Assembly: GCF_003943655.1 (NCBI RefSeq)
Contig: NZ_RJMM01000016.1
Coordinates: 1-42,403 of the forward strand
DNA: 42,403 nt
Direction of reading: 5' to 3'
From: Streptococcus sanguinis
Lineage (GTDB): Bacteria; Bacillota; Bacilli; Lactobacillales; Streptococcaceae
Below the pieces are notes generated by a model that saw only the letters and a program-made list of their open reading frames with translations, ran no database searches and was not told the origin of the DNA. Position 1 is the stretch's first letter, and each line of letters opens with the position of its first letter. Positions 25,786 through 34,650 of this stretch are shown here, piece after piece. The position numbers and the translations under genes were made by a program.

Positions 25786-27036
25786 ATGAAAACTCCTTTT
25801 GTCAGTCATGAAAAGCTAGCTGAGATTACGGCTCAGTTTCCAACCCCTTTCCATCTTTATGATGAGAAGGGAATTCGGGAAAGAGCGCGTGCCCTGCATG
25901 AGGCCTTTTCTTGGAATCCAGGCTTTAAAGAGTATTTTGCTGTCAAGGCTACTCCCAATCCTGCTATTTTAAAAATCCTCAAAGAAGAAGGCTGTGGAGT
26001 GGATTGTGCCAGCTATGTCGAACTGCTCATGAGCCAAAAGCTGGGCTTTGCTGGACAGGATATCATGTTTTCGTCCAATAACACACCAGCTGAGGAATTT
26101 CAGTTTGCGCGTGACCTAGGAGCGACTATCAATCTGGATGCTTATGAAGATGTAGCTTTTCTAAAGGAAGCCGCTGGTATTCCCAAGGTCATTTCCTGCC
26201 GTTACAACCCTGGCGGTGTCTTTGAGCTGGGAACCAGCATTATGGATAATCCAGAAGAAGCCAAGTTTGGTATGACCAAGGACCAGCTGATTCAGGCTTT
26301 CAAAGAGCTCAAGGAGTTGGGAGCTGAGAAGTTTGGCATTCATGCTCTCTTGGCCTCAAATACTGTCAGCAATGACTACTACCCTGAGCTGGCTCGTCAG
26401 CTTTTTGAGCTGGCTGTGGAAGTAGTGGATGAGACAGGAGTTGAGTTAGACTTTATCAATCTCTCTGGCGGTGTCGGCATTAATTATCAGCCTGAAGGTG
26501 AGGAAAATGACATTGCGGTCATTGGTCAAGGAGTTCGTCAGGCATATGAAGCTATTCTGACACCGGCTGGTCTAGGACAGGTCAAGATTTATACGGAGCT
26601 GGGTCGCTTTATGCTGGCGCCTTATGGCCTGCTGGTCACCAAGGTTACCCATAAGAAGCAGACCTACCGAACCTATCTGGGGGTGGACGCCTCTGCGGTC
26701 AATCTGCTGCGTCCTGCCATGTACGGTTCTTATCACCACATTACCAATATGGATCGACCTGAGGGTGAGACAGAAATTGTGGATGTTGTCGGCAGCCTCT
26801 GTGAGAATAACGACAAATTTGCTATTAATCGCTCGCTTCCCGTCAGTCAAATCGGTGATACACTGGTGATTCACGATACTGGTGCTCATGGTTTCTCTAT
26901 GGGTTATCAGTACAATGCCAAGCTCCGCTCCAGCGAAATTCTCTTGGAACAAGATGGCAATGTTCGCATGATTCGTCGGGCAGAAAAACCAGAAGATTAT
27001 TTTGCGACACTGTATGGCTTTGATTTTGAAAAATAG
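25786..27036 (+). CDS. lysA: diaminopimelate decarboxylase
   Basis: LysA decarboxylates meso-diaminopimelate to L-lysine with pyridoxal phosphate. The 416 residues carry the PLP lysine in YFAVKATPNP (K54), the barrel domain with NLSGGVGINY, the cysteine motif SLCENNDKF and the C-terminal HDTGAHGFSMGYQYN with the aromatic and acidic active-site residues. Streptococcal walls use lysine, so this enzyme supplies both wall and protein synthesis. Other lysine-pathway genes are not in the window. It has its own promoter. Confidence 0.95.
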   Translation: MKTPFVSHEKLAEITAQFPTPFHLYDEKGIRERARALHEAFSWNPGFKEYFAVKATPNPAILKILKEEGCGVDCASYVELLMSQKLGFAGQDIMFSSNNTPAEEFQFARDLGATINLDAYEDVAFLKEAAGIPKVISCRYNPGGVFELGTSIMDNPEEAKFGMTKDQLIQAFKELKELGAEKFGIHALLASNTVSNDYYPELARQLFELAVEVVDETGVELDFINLSGGVGINYQPEGEENDIAVIGQGVRQAYEAILTPAGLGQVKIYTELGRFMLAPYGLLVTKVTHKKQTYRTYLGVDASAVNLLRPAMYGSYHHITNMDRPEGETEIVDVVGSLCENNDKFAINRSLPVSQIGDTLVIHDTGAHGFSMGYQYNAKLRSSEILLEQDGNVRMIRRAEKPEDYFATLYGFDFEK

Positions 27037-27053
27037 AGAAAATTTGATATAAT
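27025..27053 (+). promoter_or_regulatory. promoter of the YneF gene
   Basis: TTTGAA (27025-27030) and TATAAT (27048-27053) are 17 bases apart. The -35 lies inside the last codons of lysA. Confidence 0.7.
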
Positions 27054-27092
27054 GAAGAGCAATGTAAAAATGGAAATAGAGGAGTTCTCGAT

Positions 27093-27341
27093 ATGAATTT
27101 AGTTTTAGCAATTTTCTTGATTATGGCAGCATTTGCTGGAGGCGTGATTTTGGGTATGTATTTGCTTCGTCGGCAAGTTGAGAAGGAATTTGCAGAAAAT
27201 CCGCGTCTGAATGTAGAAGCAGTTCGGACCTTGCTGAGCGCTAGCGGCCAACGGCCAAATGAAGCGAAAGTGCAGCAAGTCTATCGTCAAATTATCAGCC
27301 AGCAGAAAGCTGCGCTTGCTAAGAGCAAAAAGAAAAAATAA
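27093..27341 (+). CDS. YneF-family (UPF0154) small membrane protein
   Basis: This 82-residue protein has one N-terminal membrane helix (about 2-24, [18 protein letters not shown]). A cytoplasmic part follows with [23 protein letters not shown], the conserved block of this family, and a lysine-rich tail. Function is unknown. It is preceded by its own promoter and followed by two hairpins. Confidence 0.92.
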   Translation: MNLVLAIFLIMAAFAGGVILGMYLLRRQVEKEFAENPRLNVEAVRTLLSASGQRPNEAKVQQVYRQIISQQKAALAKSKKKK

Positions 27342-27379
27342 TTTTCTAGTGGCTGGCTGTTAATACCAGTAGAGAAAAT
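27341..27379 (+). other. hairpin after the YneF gene
   Basis: ATTTTCT (27341-27347) pairs with AGAAAAT (27373-27379), with an inner CTGG/CCAG pairing. No T run follows, so it is not a classical terminator. Confidence 0.45.
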
Positions 27380-27392
27380 CTATAAAAAAATG

Positions 27393-27425
27393 GGGATTTG
27401 GAATCTGCTTCCAGTCCCTTGTTTT
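27393..27425 (+). terminator. probable terminator before racE
   Basis: GGGATT-T-GGAA (27393-27403) pairs with TTCCAGTCCC (27409-27418) with one bulged T, followed by TTGTTTT. Confidence 0.65.
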
Positions 27426-27439
27426 AGAAAGAAGACCTT

Positions 27440-28234
27440 ATGGATAATCGACCAATCGGTTTTTTAGACTCAGGAGTGGGCGGTTTGACTGTAGTCCGTG
27501 AGCTCATGCGGCAGCTCCCCCACGAAGAGGTCATTTATATCGGAGATTCAGCGCGGGCTCCTTACGGCCCTAGGCCTGCTGAGCAGATTCGCGCTTATAC
27601 CTGGCAATTGGTCAACTTCCTCCTGACCAAGGATGTTAAGATGATTGTTATCGCCTGCAATACAGCGACTGCTGTTGTTTGGGAAGAAGTGAAGGAAAAA
27701 CTGGATATTCCAGTACTGGGCGTGATTCTGCCGGGGGCTAGCGCGGCTATTAAGTCAACTGCCAGCGGCCGCATCGGTGTTATTGGAACGCCAATGACTG
27801 TTTCTTCTGATATTTATCGTCAGAAGATTGAAGCGCTCTCGCCGGAGATGCAGGTGGAAAGTTTGGCCTGTCCTAAGTTTGTACCTTTGGTAGAGTCCAA
27901 TGAACTTCATTCCAGTCTTACCAAAAAAGTTGTCTATGAAACCCTGCAGCCTCTGGTTGGCCGGGTAGATACCCTGGTCTTGGGATGTACCCACTATCCC
28001 TTGCTCCGGCCTATCATTCAAAATAGGATGGGACCGGATGTGAAGCTGATTGACAGCGGGGCAGAGTGCGTACGGGATATTTCTGTCCTGCTCAATTACT
28101 TTGAAATCAACCGCAGCCGGGAAAAACAGGAGCTCAACCACCAATTTTACACAACTGCCAATGCTAAAAGCTTTTCGGAGATTGCAGATAGCTGGCTGGG
28201 CCTGAAAGTGAATGTGGAGCATGTAAGCTTATGA
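27440..28234 (+). CDS. racE: glutamate racemase
   Basis: It converts L- to D-glutamate for peptidoglycan. The 264-residue protein has the two catalytic cysteines in IACNTATA (C73) and LGCTHYPLL (C183), and the opening [12 protein letters not shown]. It is the first gene of a long operon in which consecutive genes overlap or nearly so. The rdgB ATG overlaps its stop by four bases (ATGA). A TATAAA at 27381-27386 with a poor -35 is the only promoter candidate, and readthrough from upstream is possible. The alternative symbol murI is used for the same enzyme. Confidence 0.97.
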   Translation: MDNRPIGFLDSGVGGLTVVRELMRQLPHEEVIYIGDSARAPYGPRPAEQIRAYTWQLVNFLLTKDVKMIVIACNTATAVVWEEVKEKLDIPVLGVILPGASAAIKSTASGRIGVIGTPMTVSSDIYRQKIEALSPEMQVESLACPKFVPLVESNELHSSLTKKVVYETLQPLVGRVDTLVLGCTHYPLLRPIIQNRMGPDVKLIDSGAECVRDISVLLNYFEINRSREKQELNHQFYTTANAKSFSEIADSWLGLKVNVEHVSL

Positions 28235-29235
28235 CAAATAAAATTTATGAATACATTGACGAGAACAATTGGTATATCGGAGAATGGACCCGCTTTCGCA
28301 AGGCAGGCTATCATTTCAATGATATCCCTTACAGGCTCTTGGAGCATATTGATGCAGAGTTGTGTGAGCTGATTGAGCGAGATTTGGATGAAGAATACAA
28401 CGCCTTTACCACAGTTGTAGTCAAATACGGCTCGCCTATGTCCTATATCCAGTTTGTCCTCAATATGATTAACGACCGTCAGAAGCGGGATTTTAAGGCG
28501 ACCAGTCATAAGGGAGCTATTCTGATTACAGAAAAGGACTTGCTGCGCAAGGTCTTCTTCCTGTCCAAGGATGGGGTTAAGATGACCGACTTTTTTGGTC
28601 AGGGGCAGGAGACCGAGATGGCTGTCGGAGATACCATCTTGATTGCGACTCGCAACGAAGGTAAGACAGCAGAGTTTCGCAAACTCTTTGATAAGCTGGG
28701 CTATAAGGTTGAAAATCTCAATGATTATCCTGACTTGCCAGAAGTCGAAGAGACTGGAACTACCTTTGAGGAAAATGCGCGGCTCAAGGCGGAGACAATC
28801 AGTAAGTTGACCAGTAAAATGGTGCTAGCTGACGACTCGGGTCTGCAGGTCGATGTTTTAGGCGGCTTGCCTGGCGTCTGGTCGGCTCGCTTCGCTGGAG
28901 TAGGTGCGACAGATGATGAAAACAACATCAAGCTCTTGCATGAATTGGCTATGGTGTTTGATGTCAAAGATCGCTCTGCCCATTTTCATACGACCCTAGT
29001 GGTGGCCAGTCCTGACAGGGAGTCTCTGGTAGTTGAAGCGGATTGGCCGGGCTACATTGCCCATGAGCCAAAAGGGGAAAATGGTTTTGGCTATGATCCC
29101 TTGTTCTTAGTGGGAGAAACAGGAAAAACGTCTGCCGAACTAACGATGGAAGAAAAGAATGCGCAATCTCATCGGGCTCAGGCAGTTAAGAAATTAGTGG
29201 AGGTATTTCCAGCATGGCAAAGCAAACCATTATAG
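28231..29235 (+). CDS. rdgB: non-canonical purine NTP pyrophosphatase with N-terminal extension
   Basis: The C-terminal part (about 134-330) is a HAM1/RdgB pyrophosphatase that removes ITP, dITP and XTP. Its motifs are [14 protein letters not shown] (136-149), [15 protein letters not shown] and [22 protein letters not shown] (about 197-218), then GFGYDPLF. The first 130 residues are an additional domain beginning [19 protein letters not shown], not part of the catalytic fold. Streptococcal RdgB proteins of about 320-330 residues share this layout, whereas most bacterial ones are near 200. The function of the extension is unknown. It is coupled to racE by an ATGA overlap and overlaps yfcE by 22 bases. 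Confidence 0.94.
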   Translation: MTNKIYEYIDENNWYIGEWTRFRKAGYHFNDIPYRLLEHIDAELCELIERDLDEEYNAFTTVVVKYGSPMSYIQFVLNMINDRQKRDFKATSHKGAILITEKDLLRKVFFLSKDGVKMTDFFGQGQETEMAVGDTILIATRNEGKTAEFRKLFDKLGYKVENLNDYPDLPEVEETGTTFEENARLKAETISKLTSKMVLADDSGLQVDVLGGLPGVWSARFAGVGATDDENNIKLLHELAMVFDVKDRSAHFHTTLVVASPDRESLVVEADWPGYIAHEPKGENGFGYDPLFLVGETGKTSAELTMEEKNAQSHRAQAVKKLVEVFPAWQSKPL

Positions 29236-29735
29236 TCATGAGTGATTCTCATGGCGACCGTGCTATTGTTGAAGAGATTAGGAATCATTATATTGGAAAG
29301 GTAGATGCGATTTTCCATAACGGAGACTCTGAGCTTCCTTCTGATGATGAGGTATGGCAAGGGATTCAGGTTGTTGAAGGGAATATGGACTTTTACGACG
29401 GCTATCCAGAACGCTTGGTGACGGATTTGGCGGGGACTATTATTGCCCAGACTCACGGGCATCTCTTTCATATCAACTTTTCCTTTCAAAAGCTGGATTT
29501 GTGGGCGCAAGAGGTTAATGCAGACATCTGTCTCTATGGTCACCTGCATATCCCAGATGCTCGAATGGAAGGTAAAACGCTCTTTCTGAATCCGGGCTCC
29601 ATCAGCCAGCCACGCGGCCTGATCAACGAATGTCTCTACGCTAAGGTAGAGATTGATGATGACCGCTTTAAAGTTGATTTCTATACACGAAATCATGAAC
29701 TTTATCCAAGCTTGTCCAAGGAGTTTAGCCGATGA
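29214..29735 (+). CDS. YfcE-family metallophosphodiesterase
   Basis: This 173-residue calcineurin-like phosphodiesterase shows the metal ligands D11 and H13 (SDSHGD), D38 (HNGDSE), N57 (EGNMD), H81 (THGHLF) and H110/H112 (YGHLHIP). The natural substrate is unknown, although relatives hydrolyse phosphodiesters with Mn2+ in vitro. It starts inside the end of rdgB behind GGAGG (29199-29203) and overlaps cbpB by four bases. The racE-rdgB-yfcE order also occurs in Bacillus. Confidence 0.93.
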   Translation: MAKQTIIVMSDSHGDRAIVEEIRNHYIGKVDAIFHNGDSELPSDDEVWQGIQVVEGNMDFYDGYPERLVTDLAGTIIAQTHGHLFHINFSFQKLDLWAQEVNADICLYGHLHIPDARMEGKTLFLNPGSISQPRGLINECLYAKVEIDDDRFKVDFYTRNHELYPSLSKEFSR

Positions 29736-30193
29736 TTGCTAAGGAATTTGAAGACTATCTGCTGGAACATGAAGAAACTTTTTTGACGCCTGGGGAAAAT
29801 CTGGCGGTTATGATTGACACCCATAATGTAGATCATGCTATCCTATTGCTGAGCCAGATGACATACTCACGTGTACCAGTCGTGACAGCAGATAAAAAGT
29901 TTGTTGGCACGATTTCCCTGACCGACATCATGTCTTATCGCATGCGCCATGATTTGCCAGAAGAGGAATTCATGATGACAGACATCGTCCACATGACCAA
30001 AATGGACGACTTGACAGTTGGACCAGATTATACTGTATCAGATGTGCTTCATAAGCTGGTCGACGAGTCCTTCCTGCCGGTTGTGGGCGAGGATCAGCAT
30101 TTTTACGGAATTATTACTAGAAAGTCCATTTTGAAAGCTGTCAATTCCTTGTTGCACGGCTTTAGCAAAAAGTACGAAATTCGCAAAAAATGA
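29732..30193 (+). CDS. cbpB: CBS-domain protein, probable c-di-AMP receptor
   Basis: The 153 residues make up two CBS motifs, the first at about 15-70 (SRVPVVTADKKFVGTISLTDIM) and the second at about 75-135 (SFLPVVGEDQHFYGIITRKSIL). There is no catalytic domain. It corresponds to the YkuL/DarB/CbpB proteins that bind c-di-AMP and, in Listeria and Bacillus, activate the stringent-response enzyme Rel. Ligand binding here is inferred from the family. The stop overlaps the next start by four bases. Confidence 0.85.
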   Translation: MIAKEFEDYLLEHEETFLTPGENLAVMIDTHNVDHAILLLSQMTYSRVPVVTADKKFVGTISLTDIMSYRMRHDLPEEEFMMTDIVHMTKMDDLTVGPDYTVSDVLHKLVDESFLPVVGEDQHFYGIITRKSILKAVNSLLHGFSKKYEIRKK

Positions 30194-30921
30194 AAGAATA
30201 CATTAGACCGTTTTTAAATCAAAAAAACATCTCAGAAAATTCTAAAATTGCCTATTCTTATGATTTGGAGCAGTTTATCGAGGAAGTACAAGGCCGGATT
30301 ACCGAGACCAATCTGCGGATTTATCAGGCCTCTATCAAGGATTTTAAAGTAGCTGTTCAGAAGCGCAAGCTCTCAGCAGTCAATCAGTTTCTCTACTTCC
30401 TTTATCAGCAGCAGCTTATTGAGGAGTTTCACCGCTTGGTCCTGCCCAAGGTTTCCATATCAAAGGAGCAGGAAAATGAACTGCTGAATCTGTCTGCTTT
30501 TTGGCAGGAATCAAGCGTTCCCAGGGGGCGGCTGATGGCTCTTCTTATCTTGGAAATGGGCTTGCTGCCCAGTGAGATTCTGCAGGTCAGAGTGGCGGAT
30601 GTCAATCTTGATTTTCAGGTTTTGAAGATTGAAAAGGCCGGTCAGAAGCGGGTCATCAAGATTCCTGAGAGCCTGACGGGTGAGTTGGAAGACTATCTGA
30701 CAGGAACATATTTATTTGAGAAAAACGGCAAATCCTATTCTCGTCAATGGGGCTTCCGTCAGCTAGAGGCCTTCTTGATTGAGCAAGGACAAGCCAGTCT
30801 ATCTGCCCAAAGCCTGCGTGAGCAGTTTATTTTGCGCCAGCGGGAGAAGGGGATTGGCCTCTATGATATTGCCCAAGATTTGGGCTTGAAAACCATGATT
30901 ACACTAGAAAAATACAGATAA
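30190..30921 (+). CDS. XerD-like tyrosine recombinase with degraded active site
   Basis: This 243-residue protein has the layout of tyrosine recombinases: an N-terminal SAM-like domain (1-90) and a C-terminal domain ending with Y242. The active-site positions are mostly lost. The first arginine is L126 (GLLPSE instead of GLRxSE), the HxLRH box reads QSLRE (R210 kept, both histidines lost) and the LGH histidine is L233. It matches the streptococcal XerD-like group, which is reported not to act at dif; XerS does that. Conserved placement between cbpB and scpA suggests a chromosome-related role other than recombination. That role is inference. Confidence 0.9.
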   Translation: MKEYIRPFLNQKNISENSKIAYSYDLEQFIEEVQGRITETNLRIYQASIKDFKVAVQKRKLSAVNQFLYFLYQQQLIEEFHRLVLPKVSISKEQENELLNLSAFWQESSVPRGRLMALLILEMGLLPSEILQVRVADVNLDFQVLKIEKAGQKRVIKIPESLTGELEDYLTGTYLFEKNGKSYSRQWGFRQLEAFLIEQGQASLSAQSLREQFILRQREKGIGLYDIAQDLGLKTMITLEKYR

Positions 30922-30923
30922 AA

Positions 30924-31634
30924 ATGGATATCAAACTAAAAGATTTTGAAGGCCCGTTGGACCTGCTGCTCCACCTCGTATCTAAGTACCAGGTGGATAT
31001 TTATGATGTGCCCATTACGGAGGTCATCGAGCAGTATCTGGCTTATGTAGCTACCTTGCAGGCCATGAAGCTGGAAGTGACGGGCGAGTACATGGTCATG
31101 GCAAGCCAGCTCATGCTGATTAAGAGCCGCAAGCTTCTGCCTAAGGTGGCGGATAATGCTGAGCTGGAAGATGATTTAGAGCAAGACCTCTTGAGCCAGA
31201 TTGAGGAATACCGCAGGTTCAAACTTTTGGGAGAGAAAATGTCGCTCCAGCATGATGACCGGGCTCTTTATTACTCTAAGCCCAAGCTGGAGCTGGTTTA
31301 TGAAGACGCTGAGCTCCTACATGACAAATCAACGATAGATCTGTTCTTGGCTTTTTCCAAGGTTATCGCCAAGAAGCAAGAGGAGTTTTCTAAAAGTCAT
31401 ACAACCATTGTGCGAGACGAGTACAAGATTGAGGACATGATGGATGTCGTGCGTCAGCGCTGTGCAGGTAAGAGCCGCCTGGCTTTGCAGGAAATTTTCG
31501 CAGAGACCAAAGACATGAATGAAGTTATCACACTCTTTCTGGCGACCTTGGAATTAGTCAAGGTGCAGGAAGTGCAAGTCATTCAGGAAGAAAATTTTGG
31601 AAATATTTATTTAGTAGGAAGAGGAAATGAGTAA
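30924..31634 (+). CDS. scpA: segregation and condensation protein A
   Basis: ScpA is the kleisin that bridges SMC heads and binds ScpB. The 236-residue protein begins [29 protein letters not shown], the diagnostic N-terminal block. It has the helical [15 protein letters not shown] segment and a C-terminal winged helix. It starts two bases after the XerD-like stop and overlaps scpB by eight bases, which fits stoichiometric production of the ScpAB complex. Confidence 0.97.
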   Translation: MDIKLKDFEGPLDLLLHLVSKYQVDIYDVPITEVIEQYLAYVATLQAMKLEVTGEYMVMASQLMLIKSRKLLPKVADNAELEDDLEQDLLSQIEEYRRFKLLGEKMSLQHDDRALYYSKPKLELVYEDAELLHDKSTIDLFLAFSKVIAKKQEEFSKSHTTIVRDEYKIEDMMDVVRQRCAGKSRLALQEIFAETKDMNEVITLFLATLELVKVQEVQVIQEENFGNIYLVGRGNE

Positions 31635-32196
31635 GTTAGCAGAGATTGAAGCCCTGCTTTTTGTGGCGGGAGAAGATGGACTCAAGGTTCATCAATTGGC
31701 AGAAATCCTTTCTTTGCCGCCGACCGGGGTTATTCAGAGTTTGGAGAAGTTGGCTGAGCAATATGAAGCCAATCCAGACTCTAGCCTGACCCTGCTGGAA
31801 ACCTCAAAGACATACAAGCTGGTCACAAAGCCAGAGTTTGCTGAGATTCTTCGGGCCTATTCGAGGGCTCCGATCAATCAAAGTCTGTCGCGGGCGGCCC
31901 TTGAGACCTTGTCTATCATTGCCTATAAGCAGCCGATTACAAGGGTAGAAATAGATGACATCCGCGGGGTTAATTCTAGCGGTGCTTTAGCTAAGCTCTT
32001 GGCTTTTGAACTGGTTCGAGAAGATGGCAAAAAGGAAGTCATTGGCCGGCCGAATCTCTATGTGACAACGGATTATTTCTTAGACTATATGGGGATCAAT
32101 CACCTAGATGAGCTGCCGATTGTCGAAGAAACAGAGCTAGTTGCTGAAGAAAGCCAGCTCTTTATTGAAAGGACAGATATCGATGAGAATCAATAA
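31627..32196 (+). CDS. scpB: segregation and condensation protein B
   Basis: ScpB is the winged-helix partner in the SMC-ScpA-ScpB condensin. The 189 residues show [16 protein letters not shown] at the start, [31 protein letters not shown] (about 98-128) and [18 protein letters not shown]. An acidic tail follows. It overlaps scpA upstream and rluB downstream (14 bases). Confidence 0.97.
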   Translation: MSKLAEIEALLFVAGEDGLKVHQLAEILSLPPTGVIQSLEKLAEQYEANPDSSLTLLETSKTYKLVTKPEFAEILRAYSRAPINQSLSRAALETLSIIAYKQPITRVEIDDIRGVNSSGALAKLLAFELVREDGKKEVIGRPNLYVTTDYFLDYMGINHLDELPIVEETELVAEESQLFIERTDIDENQ

Positions 32197-32911
32197 ATAC
32201 ATCGCTCATGCTGGGATAGCCAGCCGCCGTAAGGCAGAAGAGCTAATCAGGCAGGGGAAGGTCAGTATAAACGGCCAAGTGGTACGTGAGCTGGCGACGA
32301 ACGTCAAGTCTGGCGATCGTGTGGAAGTAGAAGGCCAGCCTATCTACAACGAAGAGAAGGTTTATTACCTCCTCAATAAGCCGCGCGGGGTCATTTCCTC
32401 TGTCAGTGATGACAAGGGACGTAAGACGGTCGTGGAGCTCTTGCCTCAGGTCAAGGAGCGGATTTATCCGGTCGGTCGTTTGGACTGGGATACTTCTGGC
32501 ATTCTCATTCTGACCAATGACGGAGATTTTACCGACGAGATGATTCATCCCCGTAATGAGATTGATAAGGTCTATGTGGCGCGTGTCAAAGGATTGGCCA
32601 ATAAAGAAGTTCTTCGTCCTCTAACTCGTGGTATTGAGATAGAGGGGCGCAAAACCAAGCCAGCGGTTTATGAGATTATCAAGGTTGACCCGGCGAAAAA
32701 TCGCTCGGTCATTCAGCTGACCATCCACGAAGGCCGTAACCATCAGGTCAAGAAGATGTTCCAGGCGGTCGGATTGCAAGTAGATAAGCTGTCACGGACT
32801 CGCTTTGGTCATTTGGACTTAACTGGCCTCAAGCCTGGTGAGTATCGAAAACTCAGCAAGAAAGAAGTCAGCCAGCTGCATACACTGGCTGTAACCAAGA
32901 CCAAGAAATGA
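32183..32911 (+). CDS. rluB: 23S rRNA pseudouridine synthase RluB
   Basis: RluB-type enzymes form pseudouridine in helix 89 of 23S rRNA. From ATG 32183, preceded by AAAGGA, the protein has 242 residues: an S4 RNA-binding domain (1-60, [22 protein letters not shown]) and an RsuA-family catalytic domain with GRLDWDTSG (D101). The upstream in-frame ATG at 32141 lies deep inside scpB and lacks a ribosome binding site. The exact uridine is inferred from orthology. It ends overlapping yidD by four bases. Confidence 0.94.
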   Translation: MRINKYIAHAGIASRRKAEELIRQGKVSINGQVVRELATNVKSGDRVEVEGQPIYNEEKVYYLLNKPRGVISSVSDDKGRKTVVELLPQVKERIYPVGRLDWDTSGILILTNDGDFTDEMIHPRNEIDKVYVARVKGLANKEVLRPLTRGIEIEGRKTKPAVYEIIKVDPAKNRSVIQLTIHEGRNHQVKKMFQAVGLQVDKLSRTRFGHLDLTGLKPGEYRKLSKKEVSQLHTLAVTKTKK

Positions 32912-33162
32912 TAAAGAAACTGCTTATTGCTCCTGTCCGCTTTTATCAACGCTTCATCTCCCCTGCTTTTCCTCCATCTTGCCGCTTTCGGCCCACCTGC
33001 TCTAACTATATGATAGAAGCTATCCAGAAGCATGGTGCTAAAGGAGTTTTGATGGGCTTGGCGCGCATTCTCCGATGTCATCCCTGGTCTCAGCCAGGAG
33101 AGGATCCTGTACCAGACCGTTTCAGTCTGAGAAGAAATAATACAAGAAAAAAGTCTCACTAG
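32908..33162 (+). CDS. yidD: membrane protein insertion efficiency factor YidD
   Basis: This 84-residue protein has the full YidD signature: [33 protein letters not shown] region with cysteines at 25 and 31, the segment [17 protein letters not shown] and [14 protein letters not shown]. It assists YidC/Sec insertion at the membrane. In many bacteria it sits beside rnpA and yidC, but here it closes the racE-rluB operon. Its stop codon lies within the terminator hairpin. Confidence 0.95.
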   Translation: MIKKLLIAPVRFYQRFISPAFPPSCRFRPTCSNYMIEAIQKHGAKGVLMGLARILRCHPWSQPGEDPVPDRFSLRRNNTRKKSH

Positions 33163-33184
33163 CGATTTAGCTAGTGAGACTTTT
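33149..33184. terminator. bidirectional terminator between yidD and trkH
   Basis: AAAAGTCTCACTAGC (33149-33163) pairs perfectly with GCTAGTGAGACTTTT (33170-33184) around a 6-base loop. A and T tails on both sides allow use in both directions by converging yidD and trkH. Confidence 0.93.
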
Positions 33185-33206
33185 ATATATATTCTCCGAA
33201 TATTTC

Positions 33207-34646
33207 CTATCTTCTAGACCAGGTCTTAGGCAGGAAGAGCAGGAGAATCGGGTAGATTTCTAAGCGACCACCAATCATAGCAAATGCTAGCAGAAGTTTA
33301 GAAAAAGGACTAAAGATAGAAAAATTATCTGTCGTCCCAATCATAGGACCGATATTGTTGAAGCAAGAGAGAACCCCGCTGACAACCGTCATAAAGTTAT
33401 TATTATCCAAGCTGACAATGAAAATGAGAGCTAGAATAATCAAGATATAAACGGCTAAGTATTTCAGTACCTTATGCTGAGTATCCTTGTCAATGACCGC
33501 ACCATTGATATGCAAGGTCAGGACGCGATTAGGTGATAAGGTAGATAGAATCTGATTTTTAGCAATGCGGGAAATGATAATTCCCCGAATGACCTTGAAT
33601 CCCCCAGCTGTTGATCCAGCTGAGCCCCCGATACACATGAGCAGGAGCAGGATAACCTGAGAAAAGAGCGGCCATTTGACTGTATCGCCATAGCCAAATC
33701 CAGTTGTTGTGATGACATTGGCTACTTGGAAGAAGGAAATCTCCACGCTCTTGGCAAAGCCTTGATAGAGGTGGAAGACATTAAAGGCAATCAAGGCTGT
33801 GGAAAGAAATACAATCCAGAGATAGCCCTTGAGCTCCTCATCTTCAAAGCAAGCTTTAAACTTACGAATCAGCAAGTAATAGTAGAGATTGAAGTTGACC
33901 CCGAAAGCTAAAACTCCAAAGCTGACTAGATAAGTAATCAGCGAGCTGTTATAGTGGGCGATACCGTCATTGTATACGGTGAATCCTCCCGTACCAGCTG
34001 TTCCCATGGCAATCACAAGGCTGTCAAAGAGAGGCATACCCGCTAGGAAATAAAGCAGCGCAAAGATAGCAAAGAGAGCCAGATAAATGATATAAAGAAT
34101 CTGGGCCGTACTCTTGAGCTTGGACACAACCTTGCCAAAGACTGGGCCCGGAACTTCCGCTTTCATGACCTCCAAGTGACCATTTTTGGCATTGTCCATA
34201 ATAGCTAGGGCAAAGACCAGCACTCCCATCCCTCCGATTAAGTGAGTAAAGCTGCGCCAGAAGAGCAGCGAATGGGAGAGGACACCGACATCGTTAAGGA
34301 TAGTCGCTCCCGTGGTTGTAAAGCCAGAGCTGATCTCAAAGAAAGCATCAATAACGTCTGGAATCTGCCCGGAAAAAACAAAGGGCAGGGCTCCGAAAAA
34401 GGACCAAAGAATCCAGCAAAGGGCTACAATCAGCACCCCTTCCTTGGCGTAGATATGCAGGTCCTTAGGCTTGAAATAAGAGCCTATGCCACCTAAAACT
34501 AGCAGGATGGCCATGGTCGCCCCGATAGAGAGAAAGACCTTTAAAGGTTCACCGTAGATTAGAGCTACAATAATGGGTACAATCAGCAGTGCCGCCTCAA
34601 TCAGCAGTAATTTTGCCAGCAGGTAGCGAATCATAGATCTATTCAT
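33207..34646 (-). CDS. trkH: potassium uptake protein TrkH
   Basis: This is the pore subunit of a Trk/Ktr-type K+ transporter in the membrane. The 479-residue protein shows the four selectivity-loop repeats: SSGFTTTGATIL, GTAGTGGFTVYN, NVITTTGFGYGDTVKW and CFNNIGPMIG. Many hydrophobic helices begin with LAKLLLIEAALLIVPIIVALIYG. It starts four bases after the trkA stop and is translated from the same mRNA. The Trk nomenclature is chosen because its partner has two nucleotide-binding halves. Confidence 0.96.
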   Translation of the reverse strand: MNRSMIRYLLAKLLLIEAALLIVPIIVALIYGEPLKVFLSIGATMAILLVLGGIGSYFKPKDLHIYAKEGVLIVALCWILWSFFGALPFVFSGQIPDVIDAFFEISSGFTTTGATILNDVGVLSHSLLFWRSFTHLIGGMGVLVFALAIMDNAKNGHLEVMKAEVPGPVFGKVVSKLKSTAQILYIIYLALFAIFALLYFLAGMPLFDSLVIAMGTAGTGGFTVYNDGIAHYNSSLITYLVSFGVLAFGVNFNLYYYLLIRKFKACFEDEELKGYLWIVFLSTALIAFNVFHLYQGFAKSVEISFFQVANVITTTGFGYGDTVKWPLFSQVILLLLMCIGGSAGSTAGGFKVIRGIIISRIAKNQILSTLSPNRVLTLHINGAVIDKDTQHKVLKYLAVYILIILALIFIVSLDNNNFMTVVSGVLSCFNNIGPMIGTTDNFSIFSPFSKLLLAFAMIGGRLEIYPILLLFLPKTWSRR

Positions 34647-34650
34647 GGGC

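Noticed and set aside
26572..27111. 179-codon open frame on the minus strand over lysA and the YneF start
   Set aside because: It is antisense to a well-identified enzyme, has no promoter or SD of note and its product resembles no family. It is a reading-frame shadow.
27755..28222. 155-codon minus-strand frame over racE
   Set aside because: Covers the catalytic region of glutamate racemase and gives no recognisable protein.
30190..30921. Integrase of a mobile element
   Set aside because: The protein lacks catalytic residues and sits within a conserved core operon, with no attachment-site repeats, excision genes or cargo nearby.
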